Assembly: GCA_002780285.1 (NCBI GenBank)
Contig: PEVX01000025.1
Span: forward strand, 1-42,030
Direction of reading: 5' to 3'
DNA length: 42,030 nucleotides
Source: Candidatus Pacearchaeota archaeon CG06_land_8_20_14_3_00_35_12
GTDB lineage: Archaea > Nanobdellota > Nanobdellia > Pacearchaeales > PEVX01
Shown here: positions 17,729 to 27,253 of the stretch, piece by piece
Layout: each line of letters starts with the position of its first letter
How positions within the stretch are numbered: position 1 is the first letter of the stretch
Notes under the pieces: generated by a model
The model's input: the letters and a program-made list of their open reading frames with translations, nothing else
What the model was told of the DNA's origin: nothing
Database searches by the model: none
Position numbers and translations under genes: made by a program

Positions 17729-18685
17729 ATGAAAACCAATGTTTCTTCAGAGCTTAAGAAAAAGCATTATGGCTTATTTGGAAATGCAGGAACAGAGGTA
17801 TGCTTGTGGACAAAAAAAGCCCTGAGGAACGAGGATGTTTGCTACAAGCAGAAATTTTATGGAATTCCATGCCATAGATGCATGCAGTTCTCTCCTTTGA
17901 TAGCATGCAATCAAAACTGCCTTTTCTGCTGGCGCCCAACAGAGATAATGCATTCTGGAAAAATTTCTGGAAAAATTGAAGAGCCCGAAAAAATAATTGA
18001 GAATTTAATTGAAGAAAGAAGGAAGCTGCTTACAGGATTTGGGGCAAACAAAAAAAACAGGAAAAAATGGCAGGAAGCTTTGAAACCCTGTCATTTTGCG
18101 ATAAGTCTTATTGGAGAGCCTACGCTTTATCCAAAACTGCCCGAACTTATGAGTTTGTTAAAACAAAGGCCTGAAACCAAAACAATTTTCATTGTTTCAA
18201 ATGGGCAGAATCCTGAAATGCTTTTGAAGTTGAAAAAAAAGAATGCTTTGCCGACTCAAATGTATTTATCAATGAATGCGCCGGGCGAGAAACTTTTCAG
18301 GGAAATCTGCAGGCCATGCTCTGACAGAGCATGGAAAATTTATTTGAAATCATTGAAAATATTGAAAAGTCTGCGATGCAGGAAAGTTATCCGAATGACA
18401 ATAATCAAAGGATTAAATGACAACTATGAATTTTTGCCAGAGTATGCTAGGCTGATTAGACTTGCAGAGCCTGATTTTGTTGAGGTAAAGGCGTACATGA
18501 GGCTTGGATACAACAGGCAGTCTTTTCTCTGGGAAAATATGCCTTCGCTTAAAGATATTGAAAAATTTTCTGAAAAGCTTTTGAAAGAACTGAAAAACTT
18601 CAAAAAAGCCGATAAAAACCGGCTTTCAAGAATAGTTCTTTTGAAAAATAAAAAAACCAAGTTTAGACAGAAAATTTTTGATTAG
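17729..18685 (+). CDS. taw1: 4-demethylwyosine synthase TYW1/Taw1-type radical SAM enzyme
   Basis: 'CHRCMQFSPLIACNQNCLFCWRP', 'FAISLIGEPTLYPKLPELM', 'MTIIKGLNDN'. Confidence 0.92.
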   Translation: MKTNVSSELKKKHYGLFGNAGTEVCLWTKKALRNEDVCYKQKFYGIPCHRCMQFSPLIACNQNCLFCWRPTEIMHSGKISGKIEEPEKIIENLIEERRKLLTGFGANKKNRKKWQEALKPCHFAISLIGEPTLYPKLPELMSLLKQRPETKTIFIVSNGQNPEMLLKLKKKNALPTQMYLSMNAPGEKLFREICRPCSDRAWKIYLKSLKILKSLRCRKVIRMTIIKGLNDNYEFLPEYARLIRLAEPDFVEVKAYMRLGYNRQSFLWENMPSLKDIEKFSEKLLKELKNFKKADKNRLSRIVLLKNKKTKFRQKIFD

Positions 18686-19632
18686 ATAAAGCTCTTTTTT
18701 TCCTGTTCTGTCTTTGCTAATTGCTCAAATGTTGAATTGACTGTTTTTTGCCATATTTTCTGTCTTTCTTTGTTGATATCTTCTTGTTTCCATCTTCTCA
18801 TCATAGAATCAACATAAGGCTTGAATTTTTCTCGCTTTGTGAAGCTTTTGACTATGTATAAAGGAAGTGTTTTTGTTCCGACTTCAATTGCTTTTGTTTT
18901 TTCAACCTGAATAACTCCAGAAACAGGATTATATGTGCTTTGGCTGATTAAAACCTCTCCTGCTGCAGCGCGCTCTGCAACTCTCGATGAAATCTGTGTT
19001 GTGCTTTGCAATGGAGTATATCTTAATTTTCTATCAAAATCCAGTCGCATTATTGCAGAGCCTGTATGAATTCCAAATCCCGTTTTGATTAGATTTCTTT
19101 TTGTTTCATCGCAGATTTCAAGTGCAGATCTAATTGCCGCAAGCTCATGCTCCTGAGTGCCTGTTTTTTCTCCGAACAGAACTAAAACATCTTTGTTCTG
19201 CTGCAGGCTTCTGATTCCTCTGTGCTTTTCAATAACAGTGTCTATTTTTTGCATCATAACCCTATGTGCCTCTTTTCTTCCAGCAGCTTCTGTTTCAATA
19301 TTTTTAAAGTCAATATACAAAGCAGTCAGACTTTCCTCGCTTCCCTGCATTATTACAGAAGGAATAGCTTCTCTTACTGTTGTGATTCCAACACGGGCTG
19401 CTGCAAGAGGTTTAAGTGATTCAGGCATTTTTACAATCTCAACCTCTGCTGGCTCTTCAACATGATATATTCTTGGCTGAATTGAAATATATCTTACTTC
19501 TTTTTTTCTTGTCAGATAATATATGATCAGAATTGCGATTATTGTCGCAATGATTATTGTGGCTATGATTGGGTCTCTAAGAAAATTTTCTTTTCCCATA
19601 TTAAAACCAGAAACTACATTGCTTGAAACCAT
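18682..19632 (-). CDS. Membrane-anchored class III adenylate/guanylate cyclase-like domain protein (probably degenerate)
   Basis: N-term TM; 'ALYIDFKNIE', 'NKDVLVLFGEK', 'GFGIHTGSAIMRLDFDRKLRYTPLQSTTQISSRVAERAAAGEVLISQSTY'. Confidence 0.7.
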   Translation of the reverse strand: MVSSNVVSGFNMGKENFLRDPIIATIIIATIIAILIIYYLTRKKEVRYISIQPRIYHVEEPAEVEIVKMPESLKPLAAARVGITTVREAIPSVIMQGSEESLTALYIDFKNIETEAAGRKEAHRVMMQKIDTVIEKHRGIRSLQQNKDVLVLFGEKTGTQEHELAAIRSALEICDETKRNLIKTGFGIHTGSAIMRLDFDRKLRYTPLQSTTQISSRVAERAAAGEVLISQSTYNPVSGVIQVEKTKAIEVGTKTLPLYIVKSFTKREKFKPYVDSMMRRWKQEDINKERQKIWQKTVNSTFEQLAKTEQEKKSFI

Positions 19633-19750
19633 TTTTTACTGCTCTTTTATTATTTTGTTTAAGAATATTTGGACTTATTTAAAGTTTATCTTTGAAAATC
19701 AAACGAAATTAAAACATTAGTTTTATAAATCTCTTGCCTCTTTTTTTGAT

Positions 19751-21472
19751 ATGAAAATACTTACATTGCATTGCGACTATATTAAGTTCAAGCCATTGAA
19801 AAAAGCGCTTAAATCGCCTGAAGAATTGAGCGATGATGCAAAAAAAGAGAAAAAAGTAGAGGAATGTCTTGTAGTGCTGACTGCTGTTGAAAAGCAGGAT
19901 TCTGTTTCAAGCGCCGCAGCGCTTGTGGAAAATGTCAAAGACATCGCTTCCCAAGTCAAGGCAAAGAATATTGTTCTTTACCCTTATGCTCATTTGTCTT
20001 CACAGCTCGCGCTTCCTGAAATTGCAGAGCGAATTCTCAAAGAAGCAGAAGCTCTTTTGAAAAAAGACAAGGAAAAATTTTCTGTCACAAGAGCGCCGTT
20101 TGGATATTACAAGGAATTTGAACTGAAATGTAAAGGCCATCCTTTGTCTGAATTAAGCAGGGAAATTGGCGCAACAAGCGAAGAATACAAGCCTAGAAAA
20201 AATTTGTTGAAAGAAGAAGTTTATGATTCTAAAATGCTTCTGAATGAAATCTCAAAGACAAAATTAGACAGGGAAAATCTGAAAGAGAATGACCACAGAA
20301 TTCTCGGCCAGAAGATGGACTTGTTTTCTTTCAGCGAAACAGCTCCAGGAATGATTTTCTTTCACAACAATGGCCTGATTATTTATAATGAGCTCGTTAA
20401 TTTCTGGCGCGAAGAGCACAGGAAAGCAGGTTATCAGGAAGTTTCAACTCCACTTATTTTAGATAAAAGACTCTGGCAGATTTCAGGACACTGGGAAAAA
20501 TACAGAGAGAATATTTTCTTGACAAAATATGAGGGCAGGGATTTTGCAGTCAAGCCCATGAACTGCCCCGGAGGAATGCTTATTTTCAAATCAAAGCCAA
20601 AGTCTTACAAAGAATTGCCTTTGAAAGTTGCAGAGCTTGGAGTTGTCCATAGGCAGGAATTGTCAGGAGTTTTGGCAGGGCTTTTCAGAGTTATAAAATT
20701 CACGCAGGATGATGCTCATCTTTACTGCATGGAAAATCAGCTTGAGGAAGAGATCATCAAAATTGTAAGATTTATTGAAAAATTCTACAATAAATTTGGA
20801 TTTACATATCACGTTGAACTTTCAACAAGGCCTGAAAAAAGAATCGGTGCAGATAGTTTGTGGGACAAAGCAGAAAAAACATTAGAAACTGTCTTGAAGA
20901 AATTAGACATGAATTTTAAATTGAATAAAGGTGAAGGCGCATTCTATGGCCCAAAAATTGATTTTCACATAAAAGATTCTTTAGGAAGAACATGGCAATG
21001 CGGAACAATTCAGCTTGATTTTGCAATGCCTGAGAGATTTGAACTCGAATATGTTGGAGAGGACAACAAAAAACACAGGCCTGTGATGGTTCATAGAACT
21101 GTTTATGGAAGCTTGGAGAGATTTATGGGTGTTTTGCTTGAGCATACAAATGGCAATCTGCCTGTATGGCTTTCTCCTGTTCAGGTTTCTGTTTTAAGTT
21201 TTACAGACAGAAATATTCCAGCAGCAAAAAAACTGCATAAAGAGCTTATTGACTTGGGGATAAGGGCTGAAGCTGACCTGGATTCAAGTACTGTCAATGA
21301 CAAAATAAGAAATGCTGAAATAAGAAGAATACCCTACATAATAGTTATCGGAGACAAAGAAGAGAAAGCAAAGACTCTTGCAGTGAGAAAAAGAGGGCAG
21401 AAACCAGAGTTTGGAATAAAATTTGAGGATTTTGTTTCTGAAATCAATGAATTAATTAGAGAGAGAAAATAA
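19751..21472 (+). CDS. thrS: Threonyl-tRNA synthetase, archaeal type with N-terminal editing domain
   Basis: 'VKPMNCPGGMLIF', 'RVIKFTQDDAHLYC', 'MVHRTVYGSLERFMGVLLEHTNGNLPVWLSPVQV'. Confidence 0.96.
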   Translation: MKILTLHCDYIKFKPLKKALKSPEELSDDAKKEKKVEECLVVLTAVEKQDSVSSAAALVENVKDIASQVKAKNIVLYPYAHLSSQLALPEIAERILKEAEALLKKDKEKFSVTRAPFGYYKEFELKCKGHPLSELSREIGATSEEYKPRKNLLKEEVYDSKMLLNEISKTKLDRENLKENDHRILGQKMDLFSFSETAPGMIFFHNNGLIIYNELVNFWREEHRKAGYQEVSTPLILDKRLWQISGHWEKYRENIFLTKYEGRDFAVKPMNCPGGMLIFKSKPKSYKELPLKVAELGVVHRQELSGVLAGLFRVIKFTQDDAHLYCMENQLEEEIIKIVRFIEKFYNKFGFTYHVELSTRPEKRIGADSLWDKAEKTLETVLKKLDMNFKLNKGEGAFYGPKIDFHIKDSLGRTWQCGTIQLDFAMPERFELEYVGEDNKKHRPVMVHRTVYGSLERFMGVLLEHTNGNLPVWLSPVQVSVLSFTDRNIPAAKKLHKELIDLGIRAEADLDSSTVNDKIRNAEIRRIPYIIVIGDKEEKAKTLAVRKRGQKPEFGIKFEDFVSEINELIRERK

Positions 21473-21474
21473 AA

Positions 21475-22002
21475 ATGAAAGTTTCTGCGCTTGTAAAGAA
21501 GCTTGAATCTGATTCTGAGTTTGAAAAATTCAAAAAAGAAAATCCCAAGGCATTTTTGTCAAGCATTTTTATTGTTTTTGATTTTGAGTCTGGCGGAAAC
21601 CAGCAGGACATGAATTATTTTATTCCTTCTGAAAAGAAAATAGCTGTTTTCGCGGTTTCTGATTCAGGAATAATGGAAAAGACAAGCAATTTATTTGATG
21701 AGGAAAAATCAGAGAAATTTCATGAGCTTAAATTTGATGGCTTGAAGCTTGATGCAGATGATATTGAAAAAAATGTTCAAAATCAGCTGAAAAAAGAGAA
21801 AATCACGAACAAACTTAATAAAATAATCGCTGTTTTGCAGCCATGTGATGAGGGAAAAGATGTTTTGTGGAACTTGACATGCATTCTTGACGGGCTTGTG
21901 ATTGTAAGAATAAACATAGATGCCTGCAACGGCAAGCTTTTGAAATTTGAAAAAGCAGGGCTTATGGATTTCATAAAATTTGAGAAAGGCAAAGAGAAAT
22001 AA
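21475..22002 (+). CDS. Hypothetical protein
   Basis: 175-aa ORF immediately downstream of thrS. Confidence 0.6.
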   Translation: MKVSALVKKLESDSEFEKFKKENPKAFLSSIFIVFDFESGGNQQDMNYFIPSEKKIAVFAVSDSGIMEKTSNLFDEEKSEKFHELKFDGLKLDADDIEKNVQNQLKKEKITNKLNKIIAVLQPCDEGKDVLWNLTCILDGLVIVRINIDACNGKLLKFEKAGLMDFIKFEKGKEK

Positions 22003-22019
22003 TTTGAAAAATGAAGAAA

Positions 22020-22134
22020 TTCTGCCCGCCCCACACTTTTCCCCACAGATTTCCATGGCAGAAAAAGATTTCAAACGAGAAGTGTCACAAGCATAAGAAT
22101 AAATTAAGGCAATTCTTGCATAATTTCCATTGCC
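22020..22134 (+). ncRNA. Candidate structured RNA region (low confidence)
   Basis: Locally GC-rich intergenic with interleaved complementary segments: TTCTGCC 22020-22026/GGCAGAA 22057-22063; ACACTTTTC 22033-22041/GAGAAGTGT 22077-22085 (one G.U); GGCAAT 22108-22113/ATTGCC 22129-22134. Confidence 0.25.
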
Positions 22135-22196
22135 GGCTTTTGGGCTGCCGTCTCAGAGAGAAAAAAATATAAATAGCTCTTTTGTTTTTGAGGGAT

Positions 22197-23030
22197 ATGG
22201 CAAGGTTCAAGGGAAGTCTAGCGATACTAATTTTAGCGGCATTTTTATTGATTTTGCCAAATTGTTTGGCTCAGAGTATTGATTCTTACTCTGCAAAGTT
22301 TATAATAGTAGATTCAAAAACCGTTGCAAGCTATGAGATTAATTTATCAGAAGCTGCTCAGGTTCAATTTAGATTGCCTTCAGATGCCAAAGCCCTAGAT
22401 GTTTATATCGACGGCAATAAGCAAGAAGTTGTTTTGTCAGAAGTTTTACAACTTTCAGCGGCTAAAAATATAAAAATCAGCTATGTGACTGAAAAATTTG
22501 TGGAAAAAAGCAAGAAATATTATTTTTTGACAGATATTCTTTTCCCCTTGGACATTGATAAATTCAATGTTGAATTAATTTTGCCTCAAGGAGCTGTTCT
22601 CGACACGCCAAATTCAGCATGGCCGGCTCCTTCAGAAATTACAAGCGACGGCCAGCATATAATCTTAAAGTGGGGAAGCGGGGATTTAGAGAGAGATGAT
22701 AGTTTTGCCATATTTGTAATATTCAACAAATCAAGCACTGCAAATTTGCTGTTTATTATTTCAATAATTGTAATTTTCATTGCAGCTGCTTTTATTTTCC
22801 TTGTTTTCAGAAAAAAAGCCAGGAAAGAAATAGACAAGCATCTTTTTGATTCAGAAAAATCAGTGATTTCTAGTCTTAGAAAAGCAAATGGAGAATTATG
22901 GCAGAAACAGCTTCAGATTAAAACAGGATTCAGCAAGGCCAAATTGAGCCGCATTGTCAGAAATCTTGAAACTCGCGGTTTGATTAAGAAGATTCCCTAT
23001 GGAAACACAAACAAGATAAGGCTTGCCTGA
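22197..23030 (+). CDS. Membrane-tethered winged-helix regulator
   Basis: Signal/TM, extracytoplasmic beta-rich region, TM, then 'ISSLRKANGELWQKQLQIKTGFSKAKLSRIVRNLETRGLIKKIPYGNTNKIRL'; TATA at ~22167-22175 suggests leaderless start at 22197. Confidence 0.75.
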   Translation: MARFKGSLAILILAAFLLILPNCLAQSIDSYSAKFIIVDSKTVASYEINLSEAAQVQFRLPSDAKALDVYIDGNKQEVVLSEVLQLSAAKNIKISYVTEKFVEKSKKYYFLTDILFPLDIDKFNVELILPQGAVLDTPNSAWPAPSEITSDGQHIILKWGSGDLERDDSFAIFVIFNKSSTANLLFIISIIVIFIAAAFIFLVFRKKARKEIDKHLFDSEKSVISSLRKANGELWQKQLQIKTGFSKAKLSRIVRNLETRGLIKKIPYGNTNKIRLA

Positions 23031-23157
23031 ATTTTTCCCTTTTTATCTTGTTCCATCTTGTTCCATTCTTGTTTCGAGGATATATTAAATATCTTTTTTT
23101 CTATACTATATTAACAAAAAATAGAAAAAAACACAAGGGAGGAAAAACAAACAAAAA

Positions 23158-24270
23158 ATGAAAACACTATTAATAGCCTTAATAGCAGTTTTGTTATTGA
23201 CAAGCACAGTGGCTTTGGCTGTAGCTCAAGATGAGGTTATAACGAGCGGGACAAATGGAAGCATAACAGTAACAGCAGAAGAGTCTGGAGTAACTGATGC
23301 GGAAGTTGCTGATGTGACGTTGCCCGAAAACGAAACCGGCGGAATAGGCCCTGAAAACCCTTTATGGGGTCTTGACAGAGCTCTGGAAAGAATTCAGCTT
23401 GCTTTGGCTTTGAACAAATCAGAAAAAGCAAGAATGGGGCTGGCTCATGCTCGCGAAAGACTTCTCGAAGTAAGAGCAAGAATTCAGGCAAAAAGACTTG
23501 ATCAGGCAGAAAAAGCGCTTCAAAACAGAGAAAGAATTCTTGAAGAAGCAAAAGCAAGAATAAATGAAATTGAGCTTGAAAATGCAACAGAAGAAGCAGA
23601 GACAGAAGCAGAGCTTGAAAAAGAACTTGAAGAGCAGGACAATGAAGCTGATGATGTTGAGACAGAAATAGAAATCGAAGATGCAAATCTTACTGAAACT
23701 CAGCGCACAGAATTGCTGCAAGTAAGAGACAGACTCAAAAATCAGACCCAGGACCTCAAACAGGCAATGGAGGCAAAAAGAGACAGAACCAAAATTAAGC
23801 TTAAAGCTTCTTTGAATAAGACAGATGCAGAAGTTGAGCAAATGCTTGAAAATATTGCGAATGAGACTGGATTGGAGAAGGCAAAAGAGACAAGAGCAAG
23901 AGCAATGGTAAAAAGAGCAGAGGTTTTTGCAAAAATTGCAGAAAAAAGAATTGAAAAAGCAGAAGCAATGGGTGCAGACATAACAGCTCTTAAAGAAGCT
24001 CTTGAAAATGCAAAAGCGATGATAAGCCAGGCAAATTCAAGCGCAGATCCTAAGGAAATAAGAGAGATTGCACAGGAAGCAAAAGAAGTTGCTCGAGCAA
24101 TCAAAAGAGAAAATGCTATTCAAGTTATTGCAAAGGTTATAGCAAAACTTGAAGAAAAGCAGGGAGAAGGATCGAATGTTAGCAATGCAATTTCAAAATT
24201 GACTGCTGTACAAACAAAGCTTGAAGCAAAACGCGGTGCTGAAGTAAATGCAACAAACAAAACAGCCTAA
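23158..24270 (+). CDS. Secreted coiled-coil protein with DUF5667-like domain
   Basis: Signal peptide; 'NPLWGLDRALERIQLALALNKSEKARMGLAHARERLLEVRA'; long charged helices. Confidence 0.75.
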   Translation: MKTLLIALIAVLLLTSTVALAVAQDEVITSGTNGSITVTAEESGVTDAEVADVTLPENETGGIGPENPLWGLDRALERIQLALALNKSEKARMGLAHARERLLEVRARIQAKRLDQAEKALQNRERILEEAKARINEIELENATEEAETEAELEKELEEQDNEADDVETEIEIEDANLTETQRTELLQVRDRLKNQTQDLKQAMEAKRDRTKIKLKASLNKTDAEVEQMLENIANETGLEKAKETRARAMVKRAEVFAKIAEKRIEKAEAMGADITALKEALENAKAMISQANSSADPKEIREIAQEAKEVARAIKRENAIQVIAKVIAKLEEKQGEGSNVSNAISKLTAVQTKLEAKRGAEVNATNKTA

Positions 24271-24378
24271 ATTTCTTTTTTATTTTATTTTTTTTCTTTT
24301 TTATTTTCTTGTTAGTGAATAGTTTTTTAAATAGGGTTTTTTCTATTTAATTCTGAAGTTTTATATTTAAGTTTTAAA

Positions 24379-25761
24379 ATGTCATATATAACAGACGCAA
24401 GCTTGGCAAAGTTCAGAAAGCCAACAAGAACAATATCGGGCGTAAGCCCGATAGCAGTGATGTGCGTTCCAAGAGCATGCAAGCATGGAGCCTGTACATA
24501 TTGCCCGAGCTTGAATGCCCCACAATCTTATACTCCTTTGTCTCCTGCTGTGCTGCGGGCTTCAATGATGAAATATGATTCTTTTGAGCAGGTGATTTGC
24601 AGGTTGAAAGCATATGAGATGATGAAGCATCCTTCTGATAAAGTTGAATTGATTATTATGGGTGGAACTTTTCTTTCATATCCTTTGGATTACCAGTATA
24701 ATTTTGTAAAAAGATGCTATGACGCATTGAACGGAAAAATTTCAGAAACACTTGAAGAGGCAAAGAAAATAAATGAAAATGCAAAGCACAGATGCGTTGC
24801 TCTTTGCATAGAAACAAGGCCCGATTATTGTTCTGATGATGAAATAAAAAGAATGCTTGACTTTGGCTGCACTCGGGTGGAAATTGGAGTTCAGGTTCTT
24901 GATGATGCTATTTACAAGAGAATTAATAGAGGGCATAAGGTAAAAGATGTTATTGAAGCGACAAAAAGACTGAAAGATGCAGGATTCAAAGTAGGATATC
25001 ATCTGATGCCTGGCTTGCCCGGCATGAATCCTGAAAAAGATTTGAAATTGTTTGAAAAGGTTTTTTCTGATGATAATTTCAAGCCCGACCAATTGAAGAT
25101 TTATCCAACACAAGTGATTGTTGGAAGCGAACTTGTTGGCGAATTTGAAAATAAAAAATACAAGCCATATTCTGAACAAGAACTTGTGGAATTGATTATA
25201 AAAATGAAACAGAAAGTTCCTGAATATTGCAGAATCATGAGAATTATGCGGGAAATTCCTCCGCAGTATCTTGTTGCCGGAACTACTCGAATTGATTTGA
25301 GAAAAGTCATCAATCAGGTAATGAAACAAAAAGATATGAGATGCAAATGCATAAGATGCCGCGAGATTGGCTTTGTCCAAAGAGATAATCCAAGGAAAAA
25401 CATTGATATGGATTTGAAAATGAAGATAATAAATTATGTGGCTTCTGGAGAAAGAGAGCTTTTCATTGAATTTGTGAACAATGAAAATGTTCTTTTTGGC
25501 TTGATAAGGCTGAGAATTGTTGGCAAGACTCTTTTTGTGCGAGAGCTTCATGTTCACGGCCCGCAGATTGAAATAGGAAAAAAAGACAAAGGAAAATTCC
25601 AGCACAAAGGATTAGGAGCTATGCTAATGGAACAAGCAGAGAAAATAGCTTCTGCTTTGAAATGCGATGAAATAAAAGTTATTTCAGGAGTAGGAGTTCG
25701 CGAGTATTATAAAAATTTAGGATATGAACTGAATGAAGAATATATGACAAAAAAGGTTTGA
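24379..25761 (+). CDS. elp3: Elp3-like tRNA U34 carboxymethyltransferase (radical SAM + GNAT)
   Basis: 'CPRACKHGACTYCPS', 'ALCIETRPDYC', 'GVQVLDDAIYKRINRGH', C-terminal GNAT 'HKGLGAMLMEQAE'. Confidence 0.95.
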   Translation: MSYITDASLAKFRKPTRTISGVSPIAVMCVPRACKHGACTYCPSLNAPQSYTPLSPAVLRASMMKYDSFEQVICRLKAYEMMKHPSDKVELIIMGGTFLSYPLDYQYNFVKRCYDALNGKISETLEEAKKINENAKHRCVALCIETRPDYCSDDEIKRMLDFGCTRVEIGVQVLDDAIYKRINRGHKVKDVIEATKRLKDAGFKVGYHLMPGLPGMNPEKDLKLFEKVFSDDNFKPDQLKIYPTQVIVGSELVGEFENKKYKPYSEQELVELIIKMKQKVPEYCRIMRIMREIPPQYLVAGTTRIDLRKVINQVMKQKDMRCKCIRCREIGFVQRDNPRKNIDMDLKMKIINYVASGERELFIEFVNNENVLFGLIRLRIVGKTLFVRELHVHGPQIEIGKKDKGKFQHKGLGAMLMEQAEKIASALKCDEIKVISGVGVREYYKNLGYELNEEYMTKKV

Positions 25762-27213
25762 TTATTTATGCCCAAACCAAAACTTGACTTTTTCTTTTGG
25801 ATTGAAGCAGCAATATCCAATACCTTTGAAGAAAACAATCTGCCCTTCTTTTAATTTTTTCATTTTTAAGTCTGTTTTTCCAAGAATAACACTCGCGTCT
25901 GGCATCAGTATTGAAACAGAATCTTTTGTCTTTATTCTCTGCCTCTCAAAAGATGCGCCTATTGACTTGTCTCTCAGGATTTCTCTGTTAAAATTACTTA
26001 AAACATCAAAATAATCTTCTTTTGAAATAACTTTGTCAACAGGGCTTATTCCTCTTTCTTCAGCCATATTTGCAAATGCCTGAGCTCGAAATCCTCTTTT
26101 TCTTAATGAGGCTATGAATGGAATGCGGATGTCATCCCATCCTGAAAATTTTCCCTGCTTGATTTTTTCTTTTGTTTTTGTGCATGAGATTTCCAAATCT
26201 GTGAATTTGTATCTGCCAAGGAAAAAACTTAATGGCGGAGTTAAATTGAAAACGCGCATCATCATTTCCTGCCTTTTTGCATTGTCCATATGCTCTTTTG
26301 CTCTGATTACATGAGTTGACTTGAACTCAATGTCATCAACAGTGACGCAGAGATTCATCAAAGGCCAGACTCTGTATTTGTTTTTTTGCCTTGGATGTTC
26401 TTTTGTGTTTATTCTTGCAAGAGGAAAATCTCTTAATGCTGGATTAGGGTCATTCAAATCAGACTTGAATCTCAGGACAGCTTGCCCTTCTTTATAGCCT
26501 TTGCCAGATTTATCCAACATTTTTTTCCATCTTTCCATGTTTTTTTCTTTTAGAAGATTTCTGCAAGGGCATGCTTTTTCTTTTTCAATTAATTCTTTAA
26601 ATTTCTCAGGATTGCAGTCGCAGACATAAGCTGCATTTTTTTCTATAAGCTTTTCAGCAAAGTCATAATATTTCTGCATCCTGTCTGACTGGCAGTATGA
26701 TTGAAAGACATTTCCAAAAAGCCAGTCAGATTCTTCTGGAATCATTTTATATGCATCAGGATCAATATTTTCAGGATTTGTGTCTTCAATCCTTATGTAG
26801 AACTTGCCCTTGTATTTTTTTGCATAAAGTGAATTCGGCATTCCTGTTGCAGCATGTCCTATATGCAAAGGCCCGCTCGGAGAAGGGGAAAATCTTGTGA
26901 TGAACTTGCCTTCAACAGCGTTCGGCAGGCTTGCAAGCCCCTCTCTGATTTCTCTGTGATGCACTAATTTCTCCAATTTATCCAGCTCTTGTTTTTGTTC
27001 ATCAGGAGATAAAGAATTGACTTTTTTGATAATCTGATTTATGAGAGGCATGACTTCCCTGACATTTTCTTTTTTCAAGCCCTCTACAAATAACGGTGAA
27101 AGAACCGAGCCAGCTTGGGCCTTGCCTTCGTGCTCGACCGCATTTTTCAGGGCATATGCATAGATTTTTTTCTCAAAATCCCTGCCCAACTCCTTGTTGA
27201 AATTCGTCGCCAT
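25762..27213 (-). CDS. gltX: Glutamyl-tRNA synthetase
   Basis: 'TRFSPSPSGPLHIGHAATG', 'YIRIEDTNPENID', 'KFSGWDDIRIPFIASLRKRGF'. Confidence 0.93.
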   Translation of the reverse strand: MATNFNKELGRDFEKKIYAYALKNAVEHEGKAQAGSVLSPLFVEGLKKENVREVMPLINQIIKKVNSLSPDEQKQELDKLEKLVHHREIREGLASLPNAVEGKFITRFSPSPSGPLHIGHAATGMPNSLYAKKYKGKFYIRIEDTNPENIDPDAYKMIPEESDWLFGNVFQSYCQSDRMQKYYDFAEKLIEKNAAYVCDCNPEKFKELIEKEKACPCRNLLKEKNMERWKKMLDKSGKGYKEGQAVLRFKSDLNDPNPALRDFPLARINTKEHPRQKNKYRVWPLMNLCVTVDDIEFKSTHVIRAKEHMDNAKRQEMMMRVFNLTPPLSFFLGRYKFTDLEISCTKTKEKIKQGKFSGWDDIRIPFIASLRKRGFRAQAFANMAEERGISPVDKVISKEDYFDVLSNFNREILRDKSIGASFERQRIKTKDSVSILMPDASVILGKTDLKMKKLKEGQIVFFKGIGYCCFNPKEKVKFWFGHK

Positions 27214-27253
27214 AATGTTTAAAACAGAGGAATATATTTAAAGTTTTGCGAAA

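Noticed and set aside
23237-24104. Long antisense ORFs opposite the DUF5667 coiled-coil gene
   Set aside because: Shadow ORFs produced by Glu/Ala/Lys-rich codon usage on the other strand; Phe/Leu/Ser-rich translations without domain motifs
24742-25605. 287-aa minus ORF opposite elp3
   Set aside because: Phe/Asn/Ser-rich, no motifs, fully antisense to a confident Elp3 gene
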